From assembly GCA_029287235.1 (NCBI GenBank), contig JARFRM010000259.1, positions 1-33,912 of the forward strand: a stretch of 33,912 nucleotides of DNA, read 5' to 3'. A program made the position numbers and the translations under genes. The notes beneath the pieces are model-generated. The model did not search any database. It had not been told where the DNA came from and saw only the letters and a program-made list of their open reading frames with translations. Source of the DNA: Thermoanaerobaculales bacterium (GTDB lineage Bacteria; Acidobacteriota; Thermoanaerobaculia; Thermoanaerobaculales; Sulfomarinibacteraceae). Positions 16,694 through 25,234 of the stretch are shown piece by piece (the stretch's first letter is position 1; every line of letters begins with the position of its first letter).

Positions 16694-17002
16694 ATGAGCG
16701 ACAATCCGACCACTCCGCCCAACGCGCCGCGGCTGACCGTCGACAAAGAACTGGCGCTCGGTGAGTACGCCAACTTCGTCAGCATCGCCCACAACTTCTC
16801 CGAAGTGTTGCTCGACTTCGGTCGGACCATGCCCGGACGCCAGGACATCCCCGTGGTCGCGCGCATCATCATGAGCCCGTTCCACGCCAAACAGCTCATG
16901 CGGGCCCTCAACCACAACCTCAAGCTCTACGAGCAGAACTTCGGCCCGATCAAAGAACCACCGGCCACGGCCCAGGAGCCGCCTGCGGGTGGAGCAAACT
17001 GA
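16694..17002 (+). CDS. DUF3467 family protein
   Basis: A 102-residue soluble protein of the DUF3467 family, recognised by YANFVSIAHNFSEVLLDFGR, then VVARIIMSPFHAKQLMRALNHNLKLYE and FGPI. The start is the ATG at 16694 with GAGGAGG four bases upstream; the in-frame extension is antisense to the divergent gene. The N-terminus and the Pro/Ala-rich C-terminus look disordered. It is monocistronic, 39 bp from the divergent eIF-2B-like gene, and its stop codon is part of the terminator stem. No biochemical function is established for the family. Confidence 0.9.
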   Translation: MSDNPTTPPNAPRLTVDKELALGEYANFVSIAHNFSEVLLDFGRTMPGRQDIPVVARIIMSPFHAKQLMRALNHNLKLYEQNFGPIKEPPATAQEPPAGGAN

Positions 17003-17030
17003 AGGGGCGCACCGTCAGGTGCGCCCCTTT
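17002..17030 (+). terminator. Terminator of the DUF3467 gene, possibly bidirectional
   Basis: A perfect 10-bp stem, GGGGCGCACC (17004-17013) with GGTGCGCCCC (17018-17027), extended by AA/TT, is followed by TTT. It lies only 5 bp from the stop of the convergent htrA gene and may also serve that strand, although few T follow there. Confidence 0.75.
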
Positions 17031-17034
17031 CGCG

Positions 17035-18528
17035 TCAGTCGTTGAGCTTGAGGATGGCGAAGAACGATCGCCCACCCATCTGCGGTCGCTGGACATACAG
17101 GCGCAGATAGCCGCCATCGGGCACATCGGACACGATCGCTCTCAGCTGGTCGACGGTTTCGATGGCCTCACCGTTGGCTTCGAGAATCACGTCGCCTCGG
17201 ATGAGATTCTCGTCGGCGGCCGGCGACACCGGCAGTACCCGGGTGATGACCACACCTTGGATCTCGTCATCGAGACCGTACATCCGGCGGATCTGCGAGT
17301 CGAGTTCGCTGACGCTGATTCCGAGACGTTCGGCGGTGTCATCTTCGCGTGACGGCTCCGCATCGGGCGATTCTGATTCACCGATGGCATCGCGGGCCTC
17401 GAGCTCGACCTCGAGCTTCCGCTGCTTGCCGTCGCGGACCACGGTGAGCTCGACCTCCGTGCCCGGCGGCATGGCCGATATGGTGTCGATGAGCTCTCTC
17501 GTGTCCTCGACGGGATCGCCGTCGATGGCCACCACGATGTCGCCATGCTCGACGCCTCCCTTGTCGGCCGCGCGTCCGGGAGACACCTCGACAACCAGGG
17601 CGCCCTCACGACTGCTGAGCCCAAAGGCCTCGGCGCTGTCCTGATCCAGATTGTTGACCGTGATGCCGAGGAACCCACGAACGACCATCCCGTTCTCACG
17701 AAGTTGGGGGAGGATCCGGCGCAGGATGTTCACAGGCACCGCAAAGCCGAGGTTCTGGCCGCGCGCATTGATGGCGGTGTTGATGGCGATCACCTGACTG
17801 CGAATATTCACCAACGGGCCACCCGAGTTGCCGAGGTTGATGGCGGCGTCGGTCTGGATGTAGTTCTCGAACGACGTACCCTCGCGAGAGAGGCCGAGGA
17901 CCCGGCCCTTGGCCGATACAACCCCGACCGTCACCGTGTGATCCATATCGAGGGGATTGCCCACGGCCATCACCCACTCGCCGACGCGGACGGCTTCGGA
18001 CTCGCCGAGCGCGAGGTAGGCGAAATCGCGATCGGGCTTGCTGACCTTGAGCAGCGCGAGGTCGGTGGCCTCGTCACGACCGATGACCTCGCACTCAAAC
18101 CTCGTTCCATCCACAAGCTCGATCTCGATGGTGTCGGCGTCCTCGATCACATGGTAGTTGGTGACGATCTCACCATCACCGGAAATAAAGAACCCGGAGC
18201 CGGCCGATCGTCGAACCGAGGGCTCGTCCGACGGCCCCTCCGGCCCACGGAAGAACTCGTGGAAGGGGTCCCGGGGCATTCGACGGCCACGCTCCGAGGG
18301 GTCCTGGACATCCTTGATGGTGACCGACACCACCGACGGAACCACCCTCTCGGCCAGGGTTGCGAAATCCGGAGCTGCAATGGTCTCCGCCATCGGCTGG
18401 ACCTGGGTGTTGCGTTCGGCGTCCACCGGAGGGGTCAGATTGAGACCTCCTGCGATCACCATGCCAAAGAGCACCGCTGCGACCACGACGGCCGCCAACG
18501 AGTAGTACTTTTGTTTCTCGCGTTGCAT
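17035..18528 (-). CDS. htrA: Periplasmic serine protease HtrA/DegP
   Basis: A 497-residue HtrA-family protease/chaperone that removes misfolded envelope proteins. An N-terminal membrane anchor or signal (about 8-28) precedes a trypsin-like domain. Its triad is His126 (TNYHVI), Asp156 (TDLALLK) and Ser235 (GNSGGP), with the loop QTDAAINLGNSGGPL. Two PDZ domains follow (about 275-370, RGFLGITVNNL; about 395-495, GVVITRVLPVSPA), separated by an acidic linker. The start is the ATG at 18528 with GGAGGA; the upstream frame includes leader sequence. It is a single gene behind a full-consensus sigma-54 promoter and convergent with the DUF3467 gene. Confidence 0.95.
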   Translation of the reverse strand: MQREKQKYYSLAAVVVAAVLFGMVIAGGLNLTPPVDAERNTQVQPMAETIAAPDFATLAERVVPSVVSVTIKDVQDPSERGRRMPRDPFHEFFRGPEGPSDEPSVRRSAGSGFFISGDGEIVTNYHVIEDADTIEIELVDGTRFECEVIGRDEATDLALLKVSKPDRDFAYLALGESEAVRVGEWVMAVGNPLDMDHTVTVGVVSAKGRVLGLSREGTSFENYIQTDAAINLGNSGGPLVNIRSQVIAINTAINARGQNLGFAVPVNILRRILPQLRENGMVVRGFLGITVNNLDQDSAEAFGLSSREGALVVEVSPGRAADKGGVEHGDIVVAIDGDPVEDTRELIDTISAMPPGTEVELTVVRDGKQRKLEVELEARDAIGESESPDAEPSREDDTAERLGISVSELDSQIRRMYGLDDEIQGVVITRVLPVSPAADENLIRGDVILEANGEAIETVDQLRAIVSDVPDGGYLRLYVQRPQMGGRSFFAILKLND

Positions 18529-18589
18529 AATTCCTCCCCGGACTCCCGGGTCGCAAGGGGTTTCCCATACGACCTCGTTCTTGGGTAAC

Positions 18590-18606
18590 AGCAATCACCG
18601 TGCCAA
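18590..18606 (-). promoter_or_regulatory. Sigma-54 (RpoN) promoter of htrA
   Basis: On the minus strand TTGGCACGGTGATTGCT fits the full YTGGCACGRNNNTTGCW consensus, with GG and GC separated by exactly 10 bp. The predicted start is near 18579, about 50 bases before the ATG and in the right orientation. Confidence 0.8.
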
Positions 18607-18618
18607 AGTTCCCACCGG

Positions 18619-18634
18619 GGTGCAATGTTGCGCC
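18619..18634. promoter_or_regulatory. Dyad just upstream of the htrA sigma-54 promoter
   Basis: GGTGCAA-TG-TTGCGCC is a 16-bp dyad with one mismatch, 13 bp upstream of the -24 element. It could be a regulator site; its position is close for a classical enhancer. Confidence 0.35.
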
Positions 18635-18667
18635 CTGCCAGAATGACACTCTTTCTCTCTCCTGGCC

Positions 18668-18691
18668 CGGTCGCTTCTCATGCTGCGACCG
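18668..18691. promoter_or_regulatory. Inverted repeat near -100 of the htrA promoter
   Basis: CGGTCGC (18668-18674) and GCGACCG (18685-18691) are perfect inverted arms 10 bp apart, centred about 100 bp upstream of the predicted htrA start. This is a usual place for a sigma-54 activator site. It also lies just after the GGDEF gene stop, but lacks a T-run, so a terminator is less likely. Confidence 0.4.
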
Positions 18692-18706
18692 AGAAAACGG
18701 CGGGGT

Positions 18707-19822
18707 TCACGAGTCTGCGATGTGAACCTGGTCCTTTCCCGCGGCCTTGGCGTCATACATGGCGAGATCGGCGGCCCTCAGCAGGAGGTTCTTCTTCATG
18801 TCGGTGGTGCCCTGGCGGGGCAGATGGACAGGGTAGACCGCCACCCCTATCGAACACGTCAACGGCTCCCGCCAATAGACCGGGCCATCCGACCACGAAA
18901 AGCTTCCCTGCAGAAACTGGGTCTTCTCCAACGCAGCCTGGACATCGGCAGCGGTGGCCTTGGCCTCTTCGAGATCGTAGCCGGGCAGAATCACGACAAA
19001 CTCATCGCCGCCGTAACGCGCAAGCGTTGCACGTTCGGTGGACACGCTCTGCTTGAGAAGATAGCCGAACTCTTTGAGCACCTGCGATCCCGCGAGAGGC
19101 CCGTGGTTGTCGTTGACCGCCTTGAAGTTGTCGAGAGCGAGGAAGAGAAGTGCGACCGTCCCATCGGTGACATCCGCCCGAACCAGATCCTCGGTCTGGC
19201 GGTGGTGGATGAACCGATCGTTGTAGAGCCCCGTCAGATCGTCACGCCGCGCCATCTCGTTGGCCCGTTGAGCGTCGAGGAGATTTTCGATGGACACCGA
19301 GGTGTAACGGGCGAAGATCTCGAGCATCTGGAGATCCCGTTCGCTGTAACCACCCTCGTCGACGCGGTTGACCAGCTCCAACACACCACACACGGTCCGC
19401 TCGATGCGTACCGGAACCGCGATCGCGTTCGCAGTCTTGAAATCGTTTCCCTCGTCGAACTTGGAGTAGAAGGTGGGATCGTTAGCCGGGTCGTTCATCA
19501 CATAGGGCTCACCGGTGCGATAGACACGTCCGGCAACCCCTCGATCGGCTCTGAGGTGGCGTCCGAGAAGATTCTGCGCCGAGGAACCGAAGGTCGCGAC
19601 GAAGTACAACGAGGTGTCGGCAGGGGTTGATCCACGGTCGAATGCCCGATCCATGAGGATCGATCCCGAACTCGATGGCACGAAATCATTGGCCTTGGAG
19701 AGGATTTCGCCGAGGAATGAGCTGACGGCGAGCTGAGACACCGCAAAAGCCGAGTACCGACGACGATCGAGAAACGGCTCAAGATCTTCTATTGGAAGAC
19801 TATAGACCCGCGGAGACTGCAT
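18707..19822 (-). CDS. GAF-GGDEF protein, probably impaired diguanylate cyclase
   Basis: A 371-residue cytoplasmic protein. An N-terminal segment is followed by a GAF-like sensor domain (about 45-185, VAGRVYRTGEPYVMNDP, IAVPVRIERTVCGVLELVN) and a GGDEF domain (about 190-371, DDLTGLYNDRF, ARYGGDEFVVILPG). The GGDEF signature (271-275) is intact. However, the metal-binding Asp of DxDxFK is Ala229 (ALDNFK), and the usual GHxxGD is GPLAGS, losing the guanine-contacting Asp. No RxxD inhibitory site precedes GGDEF. Cyclase activity is therefore doubtful; a c-di-GMP or GTP sensing role is possible. It is the last gene of the moxR-bat operon, 32 bp after batD, with GAGGTG unusually far from the ATG. 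Confidence 0.88.
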   Translation of the reverse strand: MQSPRVYSLPIEDLEPFLDRRRYSAFAVSQLAVSSFLGEILSKANDFVPSSSGSILMDRAFDRGSTPADTSLYFVATFGSSAQNLLGRHLRADRGVAGRVYRTGEPYVMNDPANDPTFYSKFDEGNDFKTANAIAVPVRIERTVCGVLELVNRVDEGGYSERDLQMLEIFARYTSVSIENLLDAQRANEMARRDDLTGLYNDRFIHHRQTEDLVRADVTDGTVALLFLALDNFKAVNDNHGPLAGSQVLKEFGYLLKQSVSTERATLARYGGDEFVVILPGYDLEEAKATAADVQAALEKTQFLQGSFSWSDGPVYWREPLTCSIGVAVYPVHLPRQGTTDMKKNLLLRAADLAMYDAKAAGKDQVHIADS

Positions 19823-19824
19823 CT

Positions 19825-19837
19825 TGATAGTCTATCA
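19825..19837. promoter_or_regulatory. 13-bp perfect palindrome before the GGDEF gene
   Basis: TGATAGTCTATCA is perfectly palindromic about its central base and sits between the likely Shine-Dalgarno and the start codon. TCTATCA also occurs in the pil promoter dyads at 8456-8462. Confidence 0.35.
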
Positions 19838-19854
19838 CCTCGTCCCGATGATTC

Positions 19855-21534
19855 TCAGGCGCGCCGCATGAGGCGTTTGAGCCTCGCCTCGAGATCCTCC
19901 ACCGTGTGCGAGTGGTCGGCCCGGCCCGGCGCAAATCGTACGGTCTCGAGGTCACGCCGAAGATCCTGCATTTGTTCCTTCAGAGCTTCACCTTTGCCGG
20001 TGGTGCGGGCATCCAACCACCATCGCTCGAGGGTCAACTGGAGCTCGCGCGCACGGTCGGCGGGGCTCTGGTCCGCTCGTCGGGGAGGCAGCGCGGTGCG
20101 CGCCTTGCGGCTCAGCACCCAGGTCGCGCCGGCTCCCGCCGTCACGCCGAGGGCGAGGGCGAGGGCGAGGGCGCTGATGATCCACACCCAAGATGGAACT
20201 CCCGCGGCAGCGTTCTCTCCTTCGGAACTCGGGCGCCGCGGTCCCTCCTCGCCGGAAGGAGTCGGAGTCACGATCGGCGTCGGCGTCGGCGGAGGAGCGC
20301 CGACAGTGAGGGTGAGAGGACCGACGGACTGGGTGATGAACCGACCCGATACGGGGTTGAAGACCGCGAGATCGACGGCCCCGAACTCGATGACTCCCCA
20401 GCCCTGGGGGACGACCGTCACCTGCCAGGACCGGGAGCCGTGAATACCACTGCTATCCACCGTCACGCGACTGTTCTCCTCCGGTGGGTAGGTGTCGCAG
20501 TCGGAACAGCTGGGCCACGCGGCCGGCGCTTCCACAAGGGGCAGGTTGCCACGCCCCTCGAGGGTGATCGTCATGACCGCCGATTGTCCGTACTCGATCT
20601 CGGCCGGTTCGATTTTCGTACTGTAGCGAAGATCACCGACGGCACCGGAGAATCCGGGCGGCGCCGGTGGCCTCGCCGCGACCTCGACTCTGCGCGCCGG
20701 GGTCGAGCGTTCGATGAGTTGGCCGGAATCGAAGAAGCCGAAGGACCGCACACCGATGGCGGCCTCGACCGCCGGTATCTCGAGCGGTCCGGCCTTGAGA
20801 GGGACCAGAACCGACCGAAGAACCCGGTAGCGGTGGAACCTGGTTCCATCAACCTCCACCGTCTCGGGCATGACCTCTGCCGGGTTGTCCAAACGCTGAG
20901 CCCAGAAACCCGGGTAGGACGGGGCCGAGCGCCAGTCGAAGTCATAGAGAGAGCCCGCGTTCGAGTCGAGATAAACCGTCGCCACGAACGGTTGACCGAC
21001 AGCCACCTCCCGAGCGCTGAGATCGTGGCGGAGCACCACTTCGACGCGTGGCGGCGCGCGACGAGGGATGAGCTCGGAGAACGGATCGCTGGAAAACGGC
21101 GACCGCCGCCCACGCCGCTGGGAGGGAGCGATACTTCCCTCGACGACCTCGGCGTTGACCGCATTCGCACGCAACTCGACCGCGCCGGCGCGGGCGGTGA
21201 CTGCCCCCACCGATGCCGGCCCCGGCTCGAGGGCGCGCAGCACGTAGGTGAAGGTCTGGGAACGGGAGGCCACCCCGTTGACGAAGCTGAACTCGGATCC
21301 GGTGGATGGACCGCCGACGACCTCGAGATTCTGGAGCTCTCCCAGCTTCGGGACCTGAAGATCGGCGGGCGGTTCGGTGACCCGCACCGTCAGTTGCGCC
21401 AGGTCATCGACACCGAATCTTCTCGGCTGGAGGTGGACCTCGAGGCCCGGCTCAGCGGCCATCGCCTGGAACGCGGCAAAGGCGAGCACTCCGATCACGA
21501 GCCCGACGAGGACCATCCGCCACCGAGAGCTCAC
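19855..21534 (-). CDS. batD: BatD-family membrane protein
   Basis: A 559-residue BatD ('oxygen tolerance') homologue. A signal peptide (to about AMAAEP, residue 28) is followed by a large periplasmic region of Ig-like beta domains (LEVHLQPRRFGVDDLAQLTVRV; VVLRHDLSAREVAVGQPFVATVYLD; TKIEPAEIEYGQSAVMTITLEGRGNLPL). A Pro/Thr-rich linker, one membrane helix (about 455-477) and a basic helical cytoplasmic tail complete it. Its ATG overlaps the batBC stop (ATGA). BatD acts with the VWA proteins BatA/BatB in envelope stress tolerance in Bacteroides and Leptospira; the molecular activity is unsettled. Confidence 0.9.
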   Translation of the reverse strand: MSSRWRMVLVGLVIGVLAFAAFQAMAAEPGLEVHLQPRRFGVDDLAQLTVRVTEPPADLQVPKLGELQNLEVVGGPSTGSEFSFVNGVASRSQTFTYVLRALEPGPASVGAVTARAGAVELRANAVNAEVVEGSIAPSQRRGRRSPFSSDPFSELIPRRAPPRVEVVLRHDLSAREVAVGQPFVATVYLDSNAGSLYDFDWRSAPSYPGFWAQRLDNPAEVMPETVEVDGTRFHRYRVLRSVLVPLKAGPLEIPAVEAAIGVRSFGFFDSGQLIERSTPARRVEVAARPPAPPGFSGAVGDLRYSTKIEPAEIEYGQSAVMTITLEGRGNLPLVEAPAAWPSCSDCDTYPPEENSRVTVDSSGIHGSRSWQVTVVPQGWGVIEFGAVDLAVFNPVSGRFITQSVGPLTLTVGAPPPTPTPIVTPTPSGEEGPRRPSSEGENAAAGVPSWVWIISALALALALGVTAGAGATWVLSRKARTALPPRRADQSPADRARELQLTLERWWLDARTTGKGEALKEQMQDLRRDLETVRFAPGRADHSHTVEDLEARLKRLMRRA

Positions 21535-23306
21535 CAGTCTTTCTCCACCGTGGTCGCCTGCGGCGTCGGTGACTGCATGGCCTCCCGTGCTTCCGCCTCG
21601 GCGCGTTCGAGGGCCTGGAAGAGCGCCTCGTTATCGGTAGGAGTCGGGGTCGGCGCCGGCTGTTGCTCCGGATCCTGCTGCTCTTGCTCCTGATCCTGAT
21701 CCTGCTCTTGCTCTTGCTCTTCCTGCTCTTCCTGCTCTTGCTCCTGGTCTTCGTCCTCCTGCTGTTGCTCCTGCTGTTGCTGCTCTTCGAGCATGGCGAG
21801 GGCGAGCTCGTAATTGCGCTTGGCTTCGACGTCGTCGGGATCGAGGAGCACCGCCTCGCGCAACCACCGCACCGCCGTCTCTGCTTGCTGGTGCTGCAAG
21901 GACGAGGTGCCCGAGTTGTAGGCCGCATGGGGAACCCCACCGGCGTGAGCCTGCTCGAGGATCGGCACCGCGACCTCGAGCTGGCCGCCGGCGCCGAGGG
22001 CGGTCCCCAGGTCGTAGAGCCTCTCGGGATTCTCGGGATCGAGCATGGCCGCGCCGGCAAAGGACCGGGCGGCACCCTCGACCTCGCCACCGCGCCAACG
22101 ACTGACGCCTTCACGGGCCATCCGTCGGCTCCCTCCGGGAACGACCCGCTGCCAGGCGGGCGGCTCGAGCGCCGGCCCGGCCTCATCTGTCGCCGGCGCG
22201 GGCGCCGCGGACATCGGCGGCGTTTGCGGTTGCGGCGGCCCTGCAGCGGCCGGCGGTGAGCTCTGCTGCGCTCCGACCGGTGCGGCGACGAGGCCGATCA
22301 GCGCCGCAGCAACCGCGAGGCGTCGCCAGGGTGAGAGCAGAAAACCGGCGGTCAGGAAAGCCGCCGCGATCATGAGGAAGAGCGGAAACTGCTCCACCTT
22401 CTGGACCGTACGGTTTGCCTCGGCCTCCCGGGTCCGGAGATTTTCGACGATGGTGGCGAGCTGGTTCACCACATCGCGATCGGCAAGATCGATGGACTCA
22501 CCATCCACCGCATCAGCAATGGCGGCGAGGACCTCCGGGTGGGCCCGGGTGATCACCGGCTGGCCGTTCTGGTCCCTCTTGTGGTGGACGGCGCCATCGG
22601 GTCCAACTTCCGGGATCGGGCCGCCCCTCTTTGTGCCGGCCACCACGGTCAGGACGCCGACCCCGGAGTCCTTGATTGCCGACACGGCCGCATCGACATT
22701 GCCCTGTAGATTTTCTCCGTCGGTCACCAGGACTACCACCCTCCCCTCCCCATCGGGAGGCAGCAACTCCAAAGCGGCAGCCGCCGCCCGCTCGAGATCC
22801 GAGCCCGGCCGCGCCACCATACCCGGATAGATGCCCGAAAGGAATGCGGCCACGGCATCGAGATCGGTGGTGAGAGGTACCAGCGGATATGCCTCCCCGG
22901 CGAAGACCACGACCCCAACCCTGTTACCCTCCAGCAACGGCAACAGCCTCTGCGCGGTCTCGATGCTCCTCACCATCCGCGACGGTGGCACATCGGCCGC
23001 CAGCATGGAGGCGGACACATCGAGAGCGAGAACCAGATCGCGGGTTCGCACGGACTCCTCCGCCGGAAGCTCGCCCCACTGGGGACGCGCCAGGGCCAGG
23101 ATGATCATGACGGCGGCGCCGCACCACAGGAGCATCCGCACCAGACCGGTGGCCGGCGCGCCACCCATGACCCGATCCCACACCGCCGGTGAGGCAAGAT
23201 TCCGCTGCAGCCGCAACCGCGTCATGTGGCGAAAAACGACCACCGCGCCGACCACCGCCGGCAGTACCAGCAGACCAAAGATCCGAGGCTCGCCGAAGCT
23301 CACCAT
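21531..23306 (-). CDS. batB: BatB-BatC fusion: VWA membrane protein with TPR domain
   Basis: A 591-residue protein joining two Bat functions. The BatB part has two N-terminal membrane helices, a von Willebrand A domain with an intact MIDAS (DVSAS, Asp96-Ser98-Ser100; VTDGEN) and a third helix (about 308-325). A further hydrophobic segment follows (LAVAAALIGLVAAPVGA), then a Pro-rich linker and a TPR region (about 395-505, YDLGTALGAGGQLEVAVPILEQAH; LREAVLLDPDDVEAKRNYELAL) equivalent to BatC. A 43-residue Glu/Gln/Asp tract (507-549) and a short C-terminal helix end it. Its start overlaps batA by 7 bp and its stop overlaps batD. Confidence 0.9.
   Translation of the reverse strand: MVSFGEPRIFGLLVLPAVVGAVVVFRHMTRLRLQRNLASPAVWDRVMGGAPATGLVRMLLWCGAAVMIILALARPQWGELPAEESVRTRDLVLALDVSASMLAADVPPSRMVRSIETAQRLLPLLEGNRVGVVVFAGEAYPLVPLTTDLDAVAAFLSGIYPGMVARPGSDLERAAAAALELLPPDGEGRVVVLVTDGENLQGNVDAAVSAIKDSGVGVLTVVAGTKRGGPIPEVGPDGAVHHKRDQNGQPVITRAHPEVLAAIADAVDGESIDLADRDVVNQLATIVENLRTREAEANRTVQKVEQFPLFLMIAAAFLTAGFLLSPWRRLAVAAALIGLVAAPVGAQQSSPPAAAGPPQPQTPPMSAAPAPATDEAGPALEPPAWQRVVPGGSRRMAREGVSRWRGGEVEGAARSFAGAAMLDPENPERLYDLGTALGAGGQLEVAVPILEQAHAGGVPHAAYNSGTSSLQHQQAETAVRWLREAVLLDPDDVEAKRNYELALAMLEEQQQQEQQQEDEDQEQEQEEQEEQEQEQDQDQEQEQQDPEQQPAPTPTPTDNEALFQALERAEAEAREAMQSPTPQATTVEKDW
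21660..21788. repeat. Imperfect hexamer repeat encoding a Glu/Gln tract
   Basis: Repeats of CTCTTG/CTCCTG/CTCTTC type on the plus strand encode EQ/QE dipeptides of the batBC product (residues 507-549). Such a tract is prone to in-frame length change. Confidence 0.8.
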
Positions 23307-24298
23307 GGTGTCTTCCCCGCAAACCCTTCAAGCGCGACCCCAAAAAGAAGAACAACCAGGGCAGCCCAGGCCCAGGGTTCGAAACGCTCGCGGTAGCGCA
23401 CCAGCTTTGTCGATGTGAACTCGGTCTTCTCGAGGGCGTCGATGGCCTCGAAGACCTCCTTCAGGGCCTCGGAGTCACGGGCTCGGAACGAGCTGCCACC
23501 GGCGATGCGGGCCACCTCGGCCAGGAGTTCCGGGTTGATCTCCATCTCCATCTGCCGCACCTGCCGGCGCACACGGCCGGTGCGCGGGTCGCGGTCGACG
23601 ATCGGCACCGGAACCATCCCACCACGGCCGACCAGAACGGTGTGGACCGTGATGTCGAGCTCCGCCGCCATCTCGGCCGCATTGACCGGATCGAGCTGAC
23701 CGGTGTTGTTGGAACCATCGGTGACCAGCACGACCACTTTGGAGTCGGCCTCTGAGTGGCGCAGGCGGGCCAGCGCCGTACCGAGTCCGAGGCCGATGGC
23801 CGTCCCATCCGGCAGGCTCCCGATCTCAACCTCATCGAGCAGGTGTTGGGCAACCGTGTGATCGAGGGTCAGGGGGCACAGGGTCACCGCCGCTCCGGCA
23901 AAAACCACAAGCGCGAACCGGTCGTCGGCGCGCCCGTCGAGGAAGCTCCCGATCACCTCCTTGGCCACCCCGAGGCGATCGGTGGGTTCGAAGTCGAGGG
24001 CGGACATGGAACCGGAGACATCCAGCGCCACCACGAGGTCGACTCCTTCGGCGCGCTCGAGCCGCCGAGACAGAACCTCCTGGGGGCGTGCGAGAGCGAT
24101 GGCGAGCGGCGCCAGGGCAAGCGCGACCAGGACCCCGGCCATCACCGTTCGCTCCGGGATCCGTCCGGTGCGCCCTAGGGCGAGGGCCACGTCGGGGAAG
24201 GGAAATCGCTGCCACCGACGGCGGAGCATCCACAGGACTGCGAGCACAAGCACGGCGATGGTGAGCACCAGCCATCCGGGTGAAGCCAGGCGCATCAT
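23300..24298 (-). CDS. batA: BatA-type VWA membrane protein
   Basis: A 332-residue BatA: two N-terminal membrane helices (about 7-24 and 52-70), then a VWA domain with an intact MIDAS (DVSGSMS, Asp93-Ser95-Ser97; VTDGSNNTG), and a C-terminal membrane helix (about 308-326). The start is ATG 24298, whose ATGA overlaps the previous stop and which has GGAGG seven bases upstream; the open frame beyond this is a shadow. VWA/MIDAS proteins of this group partner with MoxR AAA+ ATPases. Confidence 0.92.
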   Translation of the reverse strand: MMRLASPGWLVLTIAVLVLAVLWMLRRRWQRFPFPDVALALGRTGRIPERTVMAGVLVALALAPLAIALARPQEVLSRRLERAEGVDLVVALDVSGSMSALDFEPTDRLGVAKEVIGSFLDGRADDRFALVVFAGAAVTLCPLTLDHTVAQHLLDEVEIGSLPDGTAIGLGLGTALARLRHSEADSKVVVLVTDGSNNTGQLDPVNAAEMAAELDITVHTVLVGRGGMVPVPIVDRDPRTGRVRRQVRQMEMEINPELLAEVARIAGGSSFRARDSEALKEVFEAIDALEKTEFTSTKLVRYRERFEPWAWAALVVLLFGVALEGFAGKTPW

Positions 24299-25234
24299 GA
24301 GGCGACCTCCGCGGCGGCTCGTTCTTGATTCGCGTCGTCGAGGAAGACTTCCACCGATCGGGCCGCATCGAGAGTCTGGCCGATGGCGCCGCGAAGCTCG
24401 TCCTCGGTGGAGGGGCGGCGACCGAAGCGGATTCCGTCGGCCACCCCCATGACCCGTTGGACCAGGCGCTGGGTGGTTTCGGGCCACCCCCTGTCACGGG
24501 CCAGCAATCGCAGCTCGAACGAGGTCATCTCCTCGGCCGGTTCGCCGGTGCGTCGCTCCAGATAGTGTCTCAGACCTCCCGCCAGTCGATCGCAGACCCC
24601 GTCGGCCGGTTCGCGCCCCACCCGCCCCTCGAGCTCCGAGGCCAACGCCTCGAGCTCGGCCAGGGGCGGCAGTATCGCCCGACCGGCCACGACCGACCGA
24701 CCGCGTCCTCGCCACAGCCAGACCACACCTGCGAGCAGCGGCAAAAGCACGCCGCTGATGGGAAGAACCCACTCCCACGGAAACCCGCGCACCCCGATGG
24801 GATCTCGAAGCGGCGCCGGGGCCTGATCCTTCTCCTCGCCGCTGAGGATGGAGTCGACGGAAACGGCTGGCGGATCCTCACTTCCGATCCGGGTGGTCTC
24901 GCCGTCGGATGATCTCGCCGAGACCGTGATCGAGGGCAATGCCTGTTCGCCGAGCTCCATCGGCGCCAGAATGAGCCGCCACGCCGGTGGACGCACCCCG
25001 GGCACGGCGTCCGGGCCATCGATCAGCTCCCAGACTCCACCAGGCTCGAGGGCCACGGTGAGCTCGCCCCAGAGCCAGCCGCTCTCGCCCCCGCGGGCCG
25101 AGGCCATGATCTCGACGCGGTCGCCCACCCGCACGGAGGTCTGCCCGACCTCGAGCTCCAGAGCCGGCCCATCGGCCGCCGCCGAGGCAGCCGCGCCCAA
25201 AATGATGAGCGCAAGGAGGGATCGGCAAACGCGC

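Noticed and set aside
19906..21693. Plus-strand open frame of 595 codons
   Set aside because: Antisense to batD and the end of batBC; composition is Arg/Gly/His-rich and no motif is present.
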